DNA of 64,000 nucleotides from Cupriavidus necator N-1 (lineage in GTDB: Bacteria; Pseudomonadota; Gammaproteobacteria; Burkholderiales; Burkholderiaceae). The DNA lies in NCBI RefSeq assembly GCF_000219215.1, contig NC_015723.1, forward strand, positions 992,001 through 1,056,000. Reading direction: 5' to 3'. Shown piece by piece: positions 55,418 to 64,000 of the stretch (positions are counted from its first letter, which is position 1; each line of letters opens with the position of its first letter). Below the pieces are notes generated by a model. It was given only the letters and a program-made list of their open reading frames with translations. It ran no database searches and was not told the origin of the DNA. A program made the position numbers and the translations under genes.

Positions 55418-56455
55418 ATGGGCCGCTTCGACGCTGTAGTGCCGCTAAGACGTGTGCTGGGAAGATTACTGCTTCGGTGTGCCGCCGCAGTCATGCTGGC
55501 GTGCCTGGCCGGCTGTAATGCAGTGCTGCTTGCGCCATCAGGAGACATGGCCGTGCGCCAGCGCGACCTGATCATCATCGCCACCTGCCTGATGTTGCTG
55601 ATCATCGTTCCGGTGATCATCCTCACGCTGCTGTTTGCGTGGCGCTATCGGGAAAGCGCAACCGACGCGCCCTACAACCCCGACTGGGACCACTCCACGG
55701 TGCTTGAACTGGCGATCTGGGCCGCGCCGCTGCTGATCATCATCGCGCTGGGCGCCGTGACCTGGGTCAGCACCCACCAGCTCGATCCCTACCGCCCGCT
55801 GACGCGGGTCGAACCAGGCAGGCCGGTGCCGGCGGACGTGAAGCCGCTGACGGTGGAGGTGGTGGCGATGGACTGGAAGTGGCTGTTCCTGTATCCCGAG
55901 CAGGGCATCGCCACCGTCAACGAGCTGGCTGCACCAGTCGACCGGCCCATCGCTTTCCGCATCACCGCCACCTCGGTGATGAACGCATTCTTCGTCCCGT
56001 CGCTGGCCGGCATGGTCTACGCCATGCCCGGCATGGAAACCAAGCTGCATGCCGTGATCAACAAGTCCGGCGTGTATGAAGGCTTCTCCGCCAACTACAG
56101 CGGCGCGGGCTTCTCGCACATGCGTTTCAAGTTCCACGGGCTGTCGAGCGAGGACTTCGAGCGCTGGATCCAGCAGGTCAAGTCATCGGGCCAGGGGCTG
56201 TCCACGGACACCTACCTCAAGCTCGCGCAGCCCAGCGAGCGTGAAGCGGTGCAACGCTATGCCAGCGTGGCGCCAGGCCTCTACGACCTGATCCTGAACC
56301 GTTGCGTGGGCGGCGGGCCGTGCGTGGCAGACACCATGGCGCTTGACCGCAGCCGCGGAAAATTCGACCCGTCCGGCGCGGTCTGCACGGCGCGCAACAC
56401 CCCGGCCACAGCACCGGTGTTCGCGCGCAATGACGGCCGGGTGCTACTGCAGTAA
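55418..56455 (+). CDS. cyoA: Cytochrome o ubiquinol oxidase subunit II
   Basis: Lipoprotein subunit of the bo-type quinol oxidase, 345 residues. A lipobox LAGC ends the signal, and two further membrane spans follow (LIIIATCLMLLIIVPVIILT and the ELAIWAAPLLIIIALG stretch). The cupredoxin-like domain has VEVVAMDWKWLFLYPEQGIA and SVMNAFFVPSLAGMVYAMPG; the CuA ligand cysteines of cytochrome c oxidases are absent, as expected. The C-terminus carries extra cysteines (LNRCVGGGPC). First gene of cyoABCD; subunit I starts 81 bases later. Confidence 0.93.
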   Translation: MGRFDAVVPLRRVLGRLLLRCAAAVMLACLAGCNAVLLAPSGDMAVRQRDLIIIATCLMLLIIVPVIILTLLFAWRYRESATDAPYNPDWDHSTVLELAIWAAPLLIIIALGAVTWVSTHQLDPYRPLTRVEPGRPVPADVKPLTVEVVAMDWKWLFLYPEQGIATVNELAAPVDRPIAFRITATSVMNAFFVPSLAGMVYAMPGMETKLHAVINKSGVYEGFSANYSGAGFSHMRFKFHGLSSEDFERWIQQVKSSGQGLSTDTYLKLAQPSEREAVQRYASVAPGLYDLILNRCVGGGPCVADTMALDRSRGKFDPSGAVCTARNTPATAPVFARNDGRVLLQ

Positions 56456-56536
56456 GGCGCGGATCCGGATCTTCCCTTGCGGTACTGGCCAGCCCCATCG
56501 GCCATGGTTGGTTAATTCAGGCCCCAGGTGACAAAC

Positions 56537-58540
56537 ATGCCCGAGCGCTCGGAACTCGCCAATTTGATCTTCGGCCGTCTTTCATGGGAGGCCGTCCCGC
56601 TGCATGAACCCATCCTGCTCGGCACCTTCCTCGTGGTGGTGCTCGGCGGGGGCGCATTGGTCGCAGCGCTTACCTACTACCGCCTCTGGGGCTACCTGTG
56701 GCGGGAATGGTTCACCAGCATCGACCACAAGAAGATCGGCATCATGTATGTGATCCTGGGCATCGTGATGCTGCTACGGGGCTTTGCCGATGCGGTCATG
56801 ATGCGCATCCAGCAGGCCGTCGCGTTCGGCGACAACCTTGGCTACCTGCCGCCGCACCACTACGACCAGATCTTTACCGCGCACGGCGTGATCATGATCT
56901 TCTTCGTGGCCATGCCGCTGGTCACGGGGTTGATGAACTTCGTCATGCCGCTGCAGATCGGCGCCCGCGACGTGGCCTTCCCGTTCCTGAACAACTTCAG
57001 CTTCTGGATGACCACGGGCGGTGCCATCCTGGTCATGATGTCGCTGTTCGTGGGCGAGTTCGCGCGCACCGGCTGGCTGGCCTATCCGCCGTTGTCCGGC
57101 ATCATCCACAGCCCTGACGTCGGCGTCGATTACTACATCTGGGCGCTGCAGGTGGCCGGGGTAGGGACCTTGCTATCCGGGATCAACCTGCTGGTGACCA
57201 TCGTCAAGATGCGAGCGCCCGGCATGACGCTGATGCGCATGCCGATCTTCACCTGGACCGCGCTGTGCACCAACGTGCTGATCATCGCCGCGTTCCCGGT
57301 GCTGACCGCGGCGCTGGCGCTGCTTGCCCTGGACCGCTACGCCGGCACCAACTTCTTCACCACCGAGCAGGGCGGCAGCGCCATGATGTACGTGAACCTG
57401 ATCTGGATATGGGGCCATCCGGAGGTGTACATCCTTGTGCTTCCCGTGTTCGGGGTGTTCTCGGAAGTGGTTGCCACGTTCTGCCGCAAGCGCCTGTTCG
57501 GGTATGCGTCGATGGTCTACGCCACGGTGGTGATCACCGTGCTGTCGTACCTGGTCTGGCTGCACCATTTCTTCACGATGGGATCGGGTGCCAGCGTCAA
57601 TTCGTTCTTCGGCATCACCACCATGATCATCTCGATCCCGACCGGTGCCAAGATCTTCAACTGGCTGTTCACGATGTACCACGGCAAGATCCGCTTCGAG
57701 CCCCCGATGCTCTGGACCATCGGCTTCATGGTCACGTTCGTGATCGGCGGCATGACCGGCGTGCTGCTGGCGGTGCCGCCCGCTGACTTCTCCTTGCACA
57801 ACAGCCTGTTCCTGATCGCGCATTTCCACAACGTGATCATCGGCGGCGTGCTGTTCGGCCTGATGGCAGGCATTACCTACTGGTTCCCGAAGGCATTTGG
57901 CTATCGCCTGGTCTCGTCCTGGGGCAAGGCATCGTTCTGGTTCTGGCTGGTCGGCTTCTACTTTGCGTTCATGCCGCTGTACTGGCTCGGGCTGCATGGG
58001 GTGACCCGGCGCATGAGCCATTTCGAGGATGCAACGTACCAGGTCTGGTTCCAACTGGCTGCGTTCGGCGCCTTGCTGATCGCCATCGGCATCGCCTGCT
58101 TCCTGGTCCAGCTGGTAGTCAGCTTCATCCACCGTGAGGAGCTTCGCGACCTGACCGGTGATCCGTGGAACGGCCGCACGCTCGAATGGTCGACCTCATC
58201 CCCGCCGCCGCAGTACAACTTTGCCTTTACGCCGGTAGTGCACGACACCGACGCCTGGTGGCACATGAAGCAGAATGGCTATGCGCGGCCGCAGCAGGGC
58301 TTTATTCCGATCCACATGCCGAAGAACACCGCGGCCGGCATCGTGCTCGCGGGGTTCTCCACGCTCTGCGGCTTCGCGTTGATCTGGCACATCTGGTGGC
58401 TCGCGGCGGCAGCGTTCGCGGCGACGATCATCGGCGCGATCATCCATACGTTCAACTACAAGCGCGACTATTACCTCCCGGCCGATCTGGTGATCCAGAC
58501 CGAGGCGGCGCGCACACAACGGATGGCAGGCCATGGCTGA
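56537..58540 (+). CDS. cyoB: Cytochrome o ubiquinol oxidase subunit I
   Basis: Catalytic heme-copper subunit of 667 residues, matching E. coli CyoB along its length. Heme and CuB histidines lie in [43 protein letters not shown] and [30 protein letters not shown] and [20 protein letters not shown] are other landmarks. ATG at 56537 is chosen because AGGTGA lies 6 bases upstream; the GTG at 56528 overlaps that site. It reduces oxygen to water and pumps protons. It overlaps cyoC by 8 bases. Confidence 0.96.
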   Translation: MPERSELANLIFGRLSWEAVPLHEPILLGTFLVVVLGGGALVAALTYYRLWGYLWREWFTSIDHKKIGIMYVILGIVMLLRGFADAVMMRIQQAVAFGDNLGYLPPHHYDQIFTAHGVIMIFFVAMPLVTGLMNFVMPLQIGARDVAFPFLNNFSFWMTTGGAILVMMSLFVGEFARTGWLAYPPLSGIIHSPDVGVDYYIWALQVAGVGTLLSGINLLVTIVKMRAPGMTLMRMPIFTWTALCTNVLIIAAFPVLTAALALLALDRYAGTNFFTTEQGGSAMMYVNLIWIWGHPEVYILVLPVFGVFSEVVATFCRKRLFGYASMVYATVVITVLSYLVWLHHFFTMGSGASVNSFFGITTMIISIPTGAKIFNWLFTMYHGKIRFEPPMLWTIGFMVTFVIGGMTGVLLAVPPADFSLHNSLFLIAHFHNVIIGGVLFGLMAGITYWFPKAFGYRLVSSWGKASFWFWLVGFYFAFMPLYWLGLHGVTRRMSHFEDATYQVWFQLAAFGALLIAIGIACFLVQLVVSFIHREELRDLTGDPWNGRTLEWSTSSPPPQYNFAFTPVVHDTDAWWHMKQNGYARPQQGFIPIHMPKNTAAGIVLAGFSTLCGFALIWHIWWLAAAAFAATIIGAIIHTFNYKRDYYLPADLVIQTEAARTQRMAGHG

Positions 58541-59189
58541 CACGACCTTTCCCAACCATGTGAGTGGCACCGCCGCCGCGGACACGGCGCCGCCGGGCGG
58601 CTACCAGTTCTACCTGCCCGAAGACCATCACCCGCAGAACGGGACGCTGCTCGGGTTCTGGCTTTACCTGATGAGCGACTGCCTGATATTCGCGTGCCTG
58701 TTCGCCGCGTATGGCGTGCTGGGCCGGGAGTATGCGGGGGGACCGAGCGGGGTAGAGCTGTTCGAGCTGCCGCTGGTGGCGCTGAACACCTCGTTCCTGC
58801 TGCTGTCGTCGATCACCTACGGCTTTGCCATGCTGCAGATGCAGCAGAACCGCATCGCCGGCACCCAGATCTGGCTGGCCATCACGGGGGTCTTCGGCGC
58901 GGGGTTCCTGGCGGTCGAGCTTTATGAGTTCGCGCACCTGGTCCATGAGGGCGCAGGGCCGCAGCGCAGTGCGTTCCTGACCTCGTTCTTCGCGCTCGTC
59001 GGCACCCACGGGCTGCACGTGACGTGCGGCATCATCTGGCTGATCGTGCTGATGACCCAGGTGGCGCAGCACGGGCTGATTACGGCCAACAAGCGCAGGC
59101 TGATGTGCCTGTCGATGTTCTGGCACTTTCTCGACGTCGTCTGGATCGGCGTCTTTACCTTCGTCTACCTGATGGGAGCGTTGCCATGA
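58533..59189 (+). CDS. cyoC: Cytochrome o ubiquinol oxidase subunit III
   Basis: Subunit III, 218 residues with five membrane spans. It has [39 protein letters not shown] and the C-terminal [20 protein letters not shown] of the family. It overlaps cyoB by 8 bases and cyoD by 4 bases (ATGA), so translation is coupled. Confidence 0.94.
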   Translation: MADTTFPNHVSGTAAADTAPPGGYQFYLPEDHHPQNGTLLGFWLYLMSDCLIFACLFAAYGVLGREYAGGPSGVELFELPLVALNTSFLLLSSITYGFAMLQMQQNRIAGTQIWLAITGVFGAGFLAVELYEFAHLVHEGAGPQRSAFLTSFFALVGTHGLHVTCGIIWLIVLMTQVAQHGLITANKRRLMCLSMFWHFLDVVWIGVFTFVYLMGALP

Positions 59190-59611
59190 GCGCGCACGAC
59201 GAAACGCTGGACAGCCACGGACACAGCCATGGACATGACGAGGAAGTGGGGCCGCACGCCACGCTGGGCGGCTATCTGACGGGCTTCGTGCTGTCCGTCT
59301 TCCTGACCGCCATCCCGTTCTGGCTGGTGATGGGAAAGGTGTTCGACAAGTCGTCCACCACCGCCATCGTCATCCTGCTGATCGGCGCCGTGCAGATCGT
59401 GGTGCACATGATCTACTTCCTGCACATGAACGCCAGGTCGGAGGGCGGCTGGAACATGCTCTCGCTGATGTTCACGCTGGTGCTGGTGGTGATCACGCTG
59501 ACGGGTTCGCTATGGGTGATGTTCCACCTGAACAGCAACATGATGCCGACCATGCAGCATGAGCGCACGACAGACGCCGGCACGGCGATCGTGCCGCCCA
59601 GGACCAAGTAG
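59186..59611 (+). CDS. cyoD: Cytochrome o ubiquinol oxidase subunit IV
   Basis: Small subunit of 141 residues with three membrane spans after a histidine-rich N-terminus ([10 protein letters not shown]). It has [20 protein letters not shown] and [14 protein letters not shown]. The C-terminus is about 30 residues longer than in E. coli CyoD (109 residues). It overlaps cyoC by 4 bases. No cyoE heme O synthase follows; that gene must lie elsewhere. Confidence 0.92.
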   Translation: MSAHDETLDSHGHSHGHDEEVGPHATLGGYLTGFVLSVFLTAIPFWLVMGKVFDKSSTTAIVILLIGAVQIVVHMIYFLHMNARSEGGWNMLSLMFTLVLVVITLTGSLWVMFHLNSNMMPTMQHERTTDAGTAIVPPRTK

Positions 59612-59626
59612 GGACGGGCCCGCGGC

Positions 59627-59646
59627 GGCGGGAATGGATTCCCGCC
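59627..59646 (+). terminator. Hairpin after the cyo operon
   Basis: GGCGGGAAT and ATTCCCGCC form a perfect 9-base inverted repeat around two bases, 15 bases after the cyoD stop. The T tract is weak. Confidence 0.45.
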
Positions 59647-59670
59647 TCGTTCCCGTTCACGGGGCCTGGC

Positions 59671-60657
59671 ATGCGCGCAACGCGCCTGGTCGCGACCCTG
59701 TGCCTGGCGCTGCTTTCCGTGTCGGCTTGCGCGCAGCGGCTGGCCGTGGAGGTCGAGAACTTCAGCACGCCAGGCCCTTGTGCGGAAGAAGACAATGTCT
59801 CGTTCGCTCTGTCCGCCGCCGCGGTTGCCAGGTTCCGGATCCAGGCATTGCATCCCCCCTACGTCAACGCCATCCGCATTGACAGCTCCGCGCCGGATTT
59901 CTCCGGGTGCAACTTCGGCAAGACGCCTCACCCGACTGATCCGCGCCATGTCTTCGTGCCGCGCACGGTCATCCTTCATGACGACAGGAACATTGCCATT
60001 GTCGGCATCACGTTCGCCAGCTTCTGGCGGCCACATCGGGTCCCGGTCACGGTAGCGGGCAGGGCCGATGCCGGCTTTCACCTGATCCAGGTGTTCCGGA
60101 AATCCGGCCGGACGCGTACCGAGGTCCTGGTGCTCTATCCCGCCGATGGCTACTGGCGGGCGAAACCGTTGCCGGCCCGCAATCTGGGTGTCAATGCATA
60201 TGGCTCTTCGTTCTTGCTGGGGCCGGTAGAGCAGGAAGGGCGCCCGGTGGTCAACATCGTGCGGATAGAAATCGAGCCGCAACCCTTGGCCTTCAGGCTG
60301 CATTTCACGGAAGGAGGCCAGGCAACGGTCACGATCACTGAAATCAGCGACATCCGTACGGCGCTCGATGTCCGGTTCCTTCCGGCCCATGACGCCAAAC
60401 GTCCGTTTGCGATGCTGCGTTCCATGTATGTTGCCGACGACAATGCAGACGCGAGCGAAGTCACCTGGACGACCGGGCCGGCTGGTGAGGCCATCAGGAA
60501 GCCAGTGATGGCCGTCACTTCAATGCAGGCGACCGCGGTGAGATTCGGCCGTACGGTCCGGTCGCGTCACAACACCAGTGCCCCCGATTTGATGTTCGAC
60601 GCCTTCGAAGCGCCTCCGACGGAGGGCACGGCTCCGACGGGAAAGAGGCCGGACTGA
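59671..60657 (+). CDS. Exported hypothetical protein, possible lipoprotein
   Basis: Protein of 328 residues with a signal sequence (LVATLCLALLSVSAC). VSAC fits a lipobox, so lipid attachment is possible. The mature part looks beta-rich, with several VTV/ITE strands and one cysteine pair candidate (GPCAEE and SGCNFG). No family was recognised. It is co-directional with the cyo genes but separated by a hairpin. A role in the envelope is all that can be inferred. Confidence 0.6.
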   Translation: MRATRLVATLCLALLSVSACAQRLAVEVENFSTPGPCAEEDNVSFALSAAAVARFRIQALHPPYVNAIRIDSSAPDFSGCNFGKTPHPTDPRHVFVPRTVILHDDRNIAIVGITFASFWRPHRVPVTVAGRADAGFHLIQVFRKSGRTRTEVLVLYPADGYWRAKPLPARNLGVNAYGSSFLLGPVEQEGRPVVNIVRIEIEPQPLAFRLHFTEGGQATVTITEISDIRTALDVRFLPAHDAKRPFAMLRSMYVADDNADASEVTWTTGPAGEAIRKPVMAVTSMQATAVRFGRTVRSRHNTSAPDLMFDAFEAPPTEGTAPTGKRPD

Positions 60658-60829
60658 GTCGATTCCGGCACCTCACGACAAGCCAATATATTCATGTCGA
60701 CAATAAAAAATACGACTGCTATGATTGGCCACACGATAGCCTGAGCCGTAGAAATCGCTTGCCGCACAGTGGTGCGGGCTGGCAGCACTTTTCAGGCTGG
60801 GAAATAGTCGACAGAGAATGGGGACGACG

Positions 60830-61822
60830 ATGTCATCACTGAAAAAGCTGCTCGCCATCACATTGTGCGCCGGGGCAATCATTGCGCTGTGCGCACCGGG
60901 GCCCGTGCAGGCACAGGAAGCCTGGCCCGCGCGCCCGATTCAAATGATCGTTCCGTCGTCTCCCGGGTCGGGAACCGACGCGCTGGCGCGGGCCATGGCG
61001 CAACGCCTTTCCGAATCACTGAAGCAGGCTGTGGTCGTGGAGAACCGGCCGGGCGGCAGCGGGGTGATCGGGACCAATGCCGTCCTCAAGGCGGCGCCGG
61101 ACGGCTACACGATTCTCTACACAACGGCATCCAACATGGTGGTTGCGCCGGCCGTCATGAAGTCCGTTTCCCAGGAGGCAAGGAAGAGCCTCGTGCCGAT
61201 CGCGCAGACAGCCGCGGGTGGGGTGTTGCTGCTGGTTAGCCCGGATCTGCCGGTGCACGACTTGCCAGGACTCATCGAGCTGGTGAAGGCGAATCCGGAC
61301 AAGTACAGCTATGGCAGCTGGGCCACCGGCTCGTCCGCGCACTTGACGATGGAATGGCTGAAGAAGCAGACCGGCATGAAGACCGAGCACGTCGCATATC
61401 GGACATCCAGTCAACTGCTCACTGAGCTTTCCTCGGGGGTGCTGAAGATCGGCTGGACCGATCCCAGCGTGGCGGTTCCGTTCCTGCGTTCGGGGAAGGT
61501 GCGTGGCATTGCCATTGTCGGCAACGTGCGCTCGCCACAGCTTGCCAACGTCAAGACGATGAGTGAACAGGGCTACAAGTTCAATACGGTGGGATGGTTC
61601 GGCATGTTCGCGCCGGCCGGAACCAGTCCGGCGATCGTGAAGCGGCTGGCCGATGAGGCCAACAAGGTGCAGGCATTGCCGGAGATCGCGGCGCTGATGA
61701 AGAGACTGAACTTCGAGCCACCTCCGGTAAAGACCTCCGCGCAGTTGGGCGAGATCGTCCGGAACGATCTGCAAGTCTGGACGAAGATCGCCAACGACGC
61801 AGGGATCAAGGTCGACGAATAG
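60830..61822 (+). CDS. Bug/TctC-family periplasmic receptor (cassette B)
   Basis: Substrate-binding protein of 330 residues. The signal peptide ends near VQAQEAWP, and WPARPIQMIVPSSPGSGTD, VENRPGGSGVIGTN, APDGYTILYTTA and YSYGSWATGSSAH are family features. ATG at 60830 is preferred over 60818 because a GGGG stretch sits just before it. It precedes the reductase and BKACE genes of cassette B, whereas in cassette A the receptor comes last. By eye it is less similar to the cassette A receptor than the enzymes are to each other. Confidence 0.88.
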   Translation: MSSLKKLLAITLCAGAIIALCAPGPVQAQEAWPARPIQMIVPSSPGSGTDALARAMAQRLSESLKQAVVVENRPGGSGVIGTNAVLKAAPDGYTILYTTASNMVVAPAVMKSVSQEARKSLVPIAQTAAGGVLLLVSPDLPVHDLPGLIELVKANPDKYSYGSWATGSSAHLTMEWLKKQTGMKTEHVAYRTSSQLLTELSSGVLKIGWTDPSVAVPFLRSGKVRGIAIVGNVRSPQLANVKTMSEQGYKFNTVGWFGMFAPAGTSPAIVKRLADEANKVQALPEIAALMKRLNFEPPPVKTSAQLGEIVRNDLQVWTKIANDAGIKVDE

Positions 61823-61824
61823 GA

Positions 61825-61844
61825 GCTGGCGCACCTGCGCCAGC
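61825..61844 (+). terminator. Hairpin after the cassette B receptor gene
   Basis: GCTGGCGCA and TGCGCCAGC form a perfect 9-base inverted repeat around two bases, 2 bases after the receptor stop. There is no T tract; it may cause partial termination before the reductase gene. Confidence 0.45.
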
Positions 61845-62042
61845 GGATCCTTGTCACAAGAAGGAAAGTTCAAGGCGTGCAAGGTAAAGCGGAACGTTGC
61901 GCCTTGCCAGATGATTCAATCGTCGCGAAAGACACTCAGACATCAACCGATCCACTGCGTCACCAAATCGGTCTGTCCTTTGGCGAATTCAAGCGGCGAT
62001 CCGCAGGTGAACGGTCATATTCGATAGAGCACAGGAGACGAC

Positions 62043-63023
62043 ATGGCAAAACTCGTTAAGTTTTATGAAACAGGCGGACCCGACGTCCTTCGTTTTGAGG
62101 ACGGCAGCGTTGGTGAGCCCGGACCGGGGGAGGTCCGCGTCCGCCACGTGGCGGCAGGCCTGAACTTTGCCGATACCTATTTCCGCAGCGGCACTTACAA
62201 GGTTCCGCTGCCCAGCGGCATCGGCAACGAGGCTGCTGGCGTGATCGAGGCCGTCGGTGCCGGCGTTAGCCATCTGGCGGTCGGGGACCGTGTGACCTAT
62301 ACGGGATTTACCAACACGCTGGGCGCCTACAGCACGGACCGGCTGATCTCTGCCGATCCGCTGATCAAGCTGCCGGAGGCAATCAGTTGCGAAGTCGCGG
62401 CGGCCATGACGATGCGGGGCTTGTCAGCGGCCTACCTGATGCGCCGGATCTACCCCTTCAAGGCGGGCGACTCCATCCTGCTGCATGCCGCGGCAGGTGG
62501 TGTTGGCCTGATTGTTTCGCAGTGGGCCAAATTGCTGGGGCTGACGGTGATCGGCACGGTTTCCACCGATGCCAAGGCCGAAGTGGCGCGCGCCCACGGC
62601 TGTGACCACACCATCAACTACAGCCATGAGGAAGTGGCCAAGCGCGTGCGGGAACTGACGGACGGCGTGGGCGTGAACGTGGTCTTCGACAGCGTGGGCA
62701 AGGACACCTTCATGTCCTCGCTGGACTCCCTCAAGCGCCGCGGCTTGCTGGTGTGCGTGGGTTTCGCCTCCGGCCCGGTCACCGGGTTCGATCCGGCAAT
62801 TCTGGCCCGCAAAGGCTCGGCATTCCTGACGCGCCCAGGCCTGGCCGACTATATCGCCGATCCTGCCGAGAAGGCGGAACTGGTAGGCGAGCTGTTCGGC
62901 CACGTGGCGGCTGGCCGCATCCGCATCGGGATAAATCAGCGCTATGCCCTGGAGGATGCAGTGCAGGCACACCGGGACCTGGAGTCTCGAAAGACCACCG
63001 GCTCGTCGATTTTCGTGATTTGA
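62043..63023 (+). CDS. Quinone oxidoreductase-like NADPH reductase (cassette B)
   Basis: Medium-chain reductase of 326 residues, paralogous and equal in length to the one at 22177 (shared GLNFADTYFRSGTY-type block, AAAMTMRGL, HAAAGGVGLIVSQWAKLLG, and the identical C-terminal HRDLESRKTTGSSIFV). AGGAG precedes the ATG at 62043. It is followed by the BKACE gene after 71 bases, without the dioxygenase that lies between them in cassette A. Confidence 0.9.
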   Translation: MAKLVKFYETGGPDVLRFEDGSVGEPGPGEVRVRHVAAGLNFADTYFRSGTYKVPLPSGIGNEAAGVIEAVGAGVSHLAVGDRVTYTGFTNTLGAYSTDRLISADPLIKLPEAISCEVAAAMTMRGLSAAYLMRRIYPFKAGDSILLHAAAGGVGLIVSQWAKLLGLTVIGTVSTDAKAEVARAHGCDHTINYSHEEVAKRVRELTDGVGVNVVFDSVGKDTFMSSLDSLKRRGLLVCVGFASGPVTGFDPAILARKGSAFLTRPGLADYIADPAEKAELVGELFGHVAAGRIRIGINQRYALEDAVQAHRDLESRKTTGSSIFVI

Positions 63024-63094
63024 CAGCACGACGCAGCTCTCCCATCCAATTCGACATTCTCAAGATTCACATCTCAACCCGGAGATCCATCAAC

Positions 63095-64000
63095 ATGAAC
63101 TTCCTTGACGGCCACCTGTATCCCGAGAACCAGCAGCCTCTGATCATCACCGCCGCTCCCTATGCGCCGGGCTGGATCCCGTCAGACTTCCCGGAAGATA
63201 TCCCTGTCACCATGGCGGATCAGATCCAGAAGGCGGTGGATTGCTACGAAGCCGGTGCGAGAGTGCTGCATCTGCACGTGCGCGAAGAGGACGGCAAGGG
63301 CAGCAAGCGCCTGTCCAAGTTCAATGAGCTGATCGCCGGCGTGCGCAAGGCCTGTCCCGAGATGGTCATCCAGGTGGGAGGCTCTATCAGCTTCGCGCCT
63401 GAAGAGGGCCAAGGCGCCAAATGGCTTAGCGATGACACGCGGCATATGCTGGCCGAACTCGATCCGAAGCCCGACCAGGTGACGGTGACCGTCAACACCT
63501 CGCAGATGAATGTGACGGAGCATGCTGGTGTGGATGATTTCAAGGGACTGTCGCGAGGGTTCGCGCACCTCTACGATACCTACAAGGACATGGTCGTGCC
63601 CTCGAATCCCAGCTGGTTCGAGGAGCACGTTCGACGTCTGACCGCCGCCGGAATTCAGAGTGAGTTTCAGTGCTACAACATCAACAGCTTTGAAACGATT
63701 GAGCGGATGATTCGCCGCGGCGTCTACAAGGGCCCGCTGGTGATGAACTGGGTGGCTATCAGCGGCGGCATGGATCAGGCGAACATCTACAACCTGGCAA
63801 ATATTCTGCGAGCTGTGCCGGACGGAGCCGTGGTAACGGTGGAGAGTTCGGTGCTGAATGTGCTTCCCATCAACATGATCGGCATGGCCTTGGGCCTGCA
63901 TGTGCGGTGCGGCATCGAGGACGTACTCTGGAACCAGACCCGCACGGGAAAGATGAGCACCGTCGAACAGATCAAGCAGCTGGTGCGTATCGCCGGCGAA
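63095..64000 (+). CDS. BKACE-family enzyme, long form, cassette B (runs off the window end)
   Basis: The first 302 codons of a long-form BKACE protein, clearly paralogous to the one at 24063. Near-identical stretches include ENQQPLIITAAPYAPGW, HLHVRE with the zinc histidines, QVGGSISFAPE, WLSDDTRHMLAELDP, VTVNTSQMNVTEHA and RRGVYKGPLVMNWVAISGGM. CGGAGAT precedes the ATG at 63095. About 50 residues at the C-terminus lie beyond the window. Genes that follow could show whether cassette B also has a dioxygenase. Confidence 0.9.
   Translation, partial: MNFLDGHLYPENQQPLIITAAPYAPGWIPSDFPEDIPVTMADQIQKAVDCYEAGARVLHLHVREEDGKGSKRLSKFNELIAGVRKACPEMVIQVGGSISFAPEEGQGAKWLSDDTRHMLAELDPKPDQVTVTVNTSQMNVTEHAGVDDFKGLSRGFAHLYDTYKDMVVPSNPSWFEEHVRRLTAAGIQSEFQCYNINSFETIERMIRRGVYKGPLVMNWVAISGGMDQANIYNLANILRAVPDGAVVTVESSVLNVLPINMIGMALGLHVRCGIEDVLWNQTRTGKMSTVEQIKQLVRIAGE

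Noticed and set aside
60725..60745. Second sigma-54-like site (TGGCCAC-ACGA-TAGC) before the cassette B receptor
   Set aside because: The spacing fits but two key positions differ from consensus (TAGC for TTGC, CAC for ACG), so it is too weak to call.

Overview
The window is 64 kb of GC-rich, densely coded bacterial DNA. Gene content points to a betaproteobacterium of the Burkholderiaceae, most like Cupriavidus or Ralstonia, and probably a secondary chromosome or megaplasmid. The reasons are three Bug/TctC-type periplasmic receptors without transporter partners, an intracellular PHB depolymerase, a CYP102-type self-sufficient P450, paired hydroxyisourate hydrolases, a cyoABCD oxidase and many single-operon catabolic units with LysR, AraC, MocR, HxlR or TetR regulators. 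I see no rRNA, tRNA, CRISPR array, phage or replication origin. The genus is an inference from gene content.

Layout. 0-4.1 kb: potassium transporter Kup, a metallo-beta-lactamase-fold gene with a small partner, a CDGSH iron-sulfur protein and the remnant of an amidohydrolase. 4.2-11.5 kb: a GABA unit (MocR regulator, gabT, gabD) followed by a Bug receptor behind a sigma-54-like promoter and a gamma-glutamyltransferase. 11.5-14 kb: an MFS exporter divergent from an HxlR regulator across a long palindrome. 14-18.2 kb: a ureide unit with two hydroxyisourate hydrolases (one Tat-exported), an MFS permease, a LysR regulator and uraD; the LysR-facing intergenic regions share a T-N11-A motif. 18.2-20.3 kb: a selenium-binding-protein/methanethiol-oxidase gene coupled to a membrane protein. 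20.5-26.3 kb: cassette A (thioesterase, AraC regulator, quinone oxidoreductase, TauD-type dioxygenase, BKACE enzyme, Bug receptor). 26.4-31.1 kb: small lipoprotein, YjdM, and a LysR-MFS-MlrC unit. 31.2-35.8 kb: CYP102-type P450 divergent from a TetR regulator, and a cupin. 36-40.4 kb: MFS carrier, exported cyanophycinase-like hydrolase and PhaZ depolymerase. 41-43.6 kb: citrate transporter with NAD-type isocitrate dehydrogenase. 43.9-48.4 kb: a polyphosphate region (frameshifted CYTH-CHAD protein, two small proteins, ppk). 48.9-52.7 kb: a four-repeat lipoprotein and an IS630-family element that truncates a type I secretion ABC-transporter gene. 52.9-59.6 kb: DMT and MFS carriers and cyoABCD. 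59.7-64 kb: a secreted protein and cassette B (Bug receptor, quinone oxidoreductase, BKACE), which runs off the end.

The most interesting feature is the pair of related cassettes A and B. Each couples a long-form BKACE (beta-keto acid cleavage) enzyme with the same 326-residue quinone-oxidoreductase-like reductase and a Bug receptor. Their proteins are clearly paralogous, their gene order differs, and only A carries a dioxygenase. They look like two versions of one uncharacterised catabolic route whose substrate cannot be read from the sequence. All functions are homology judgements made by reading the translations; no database search was run.
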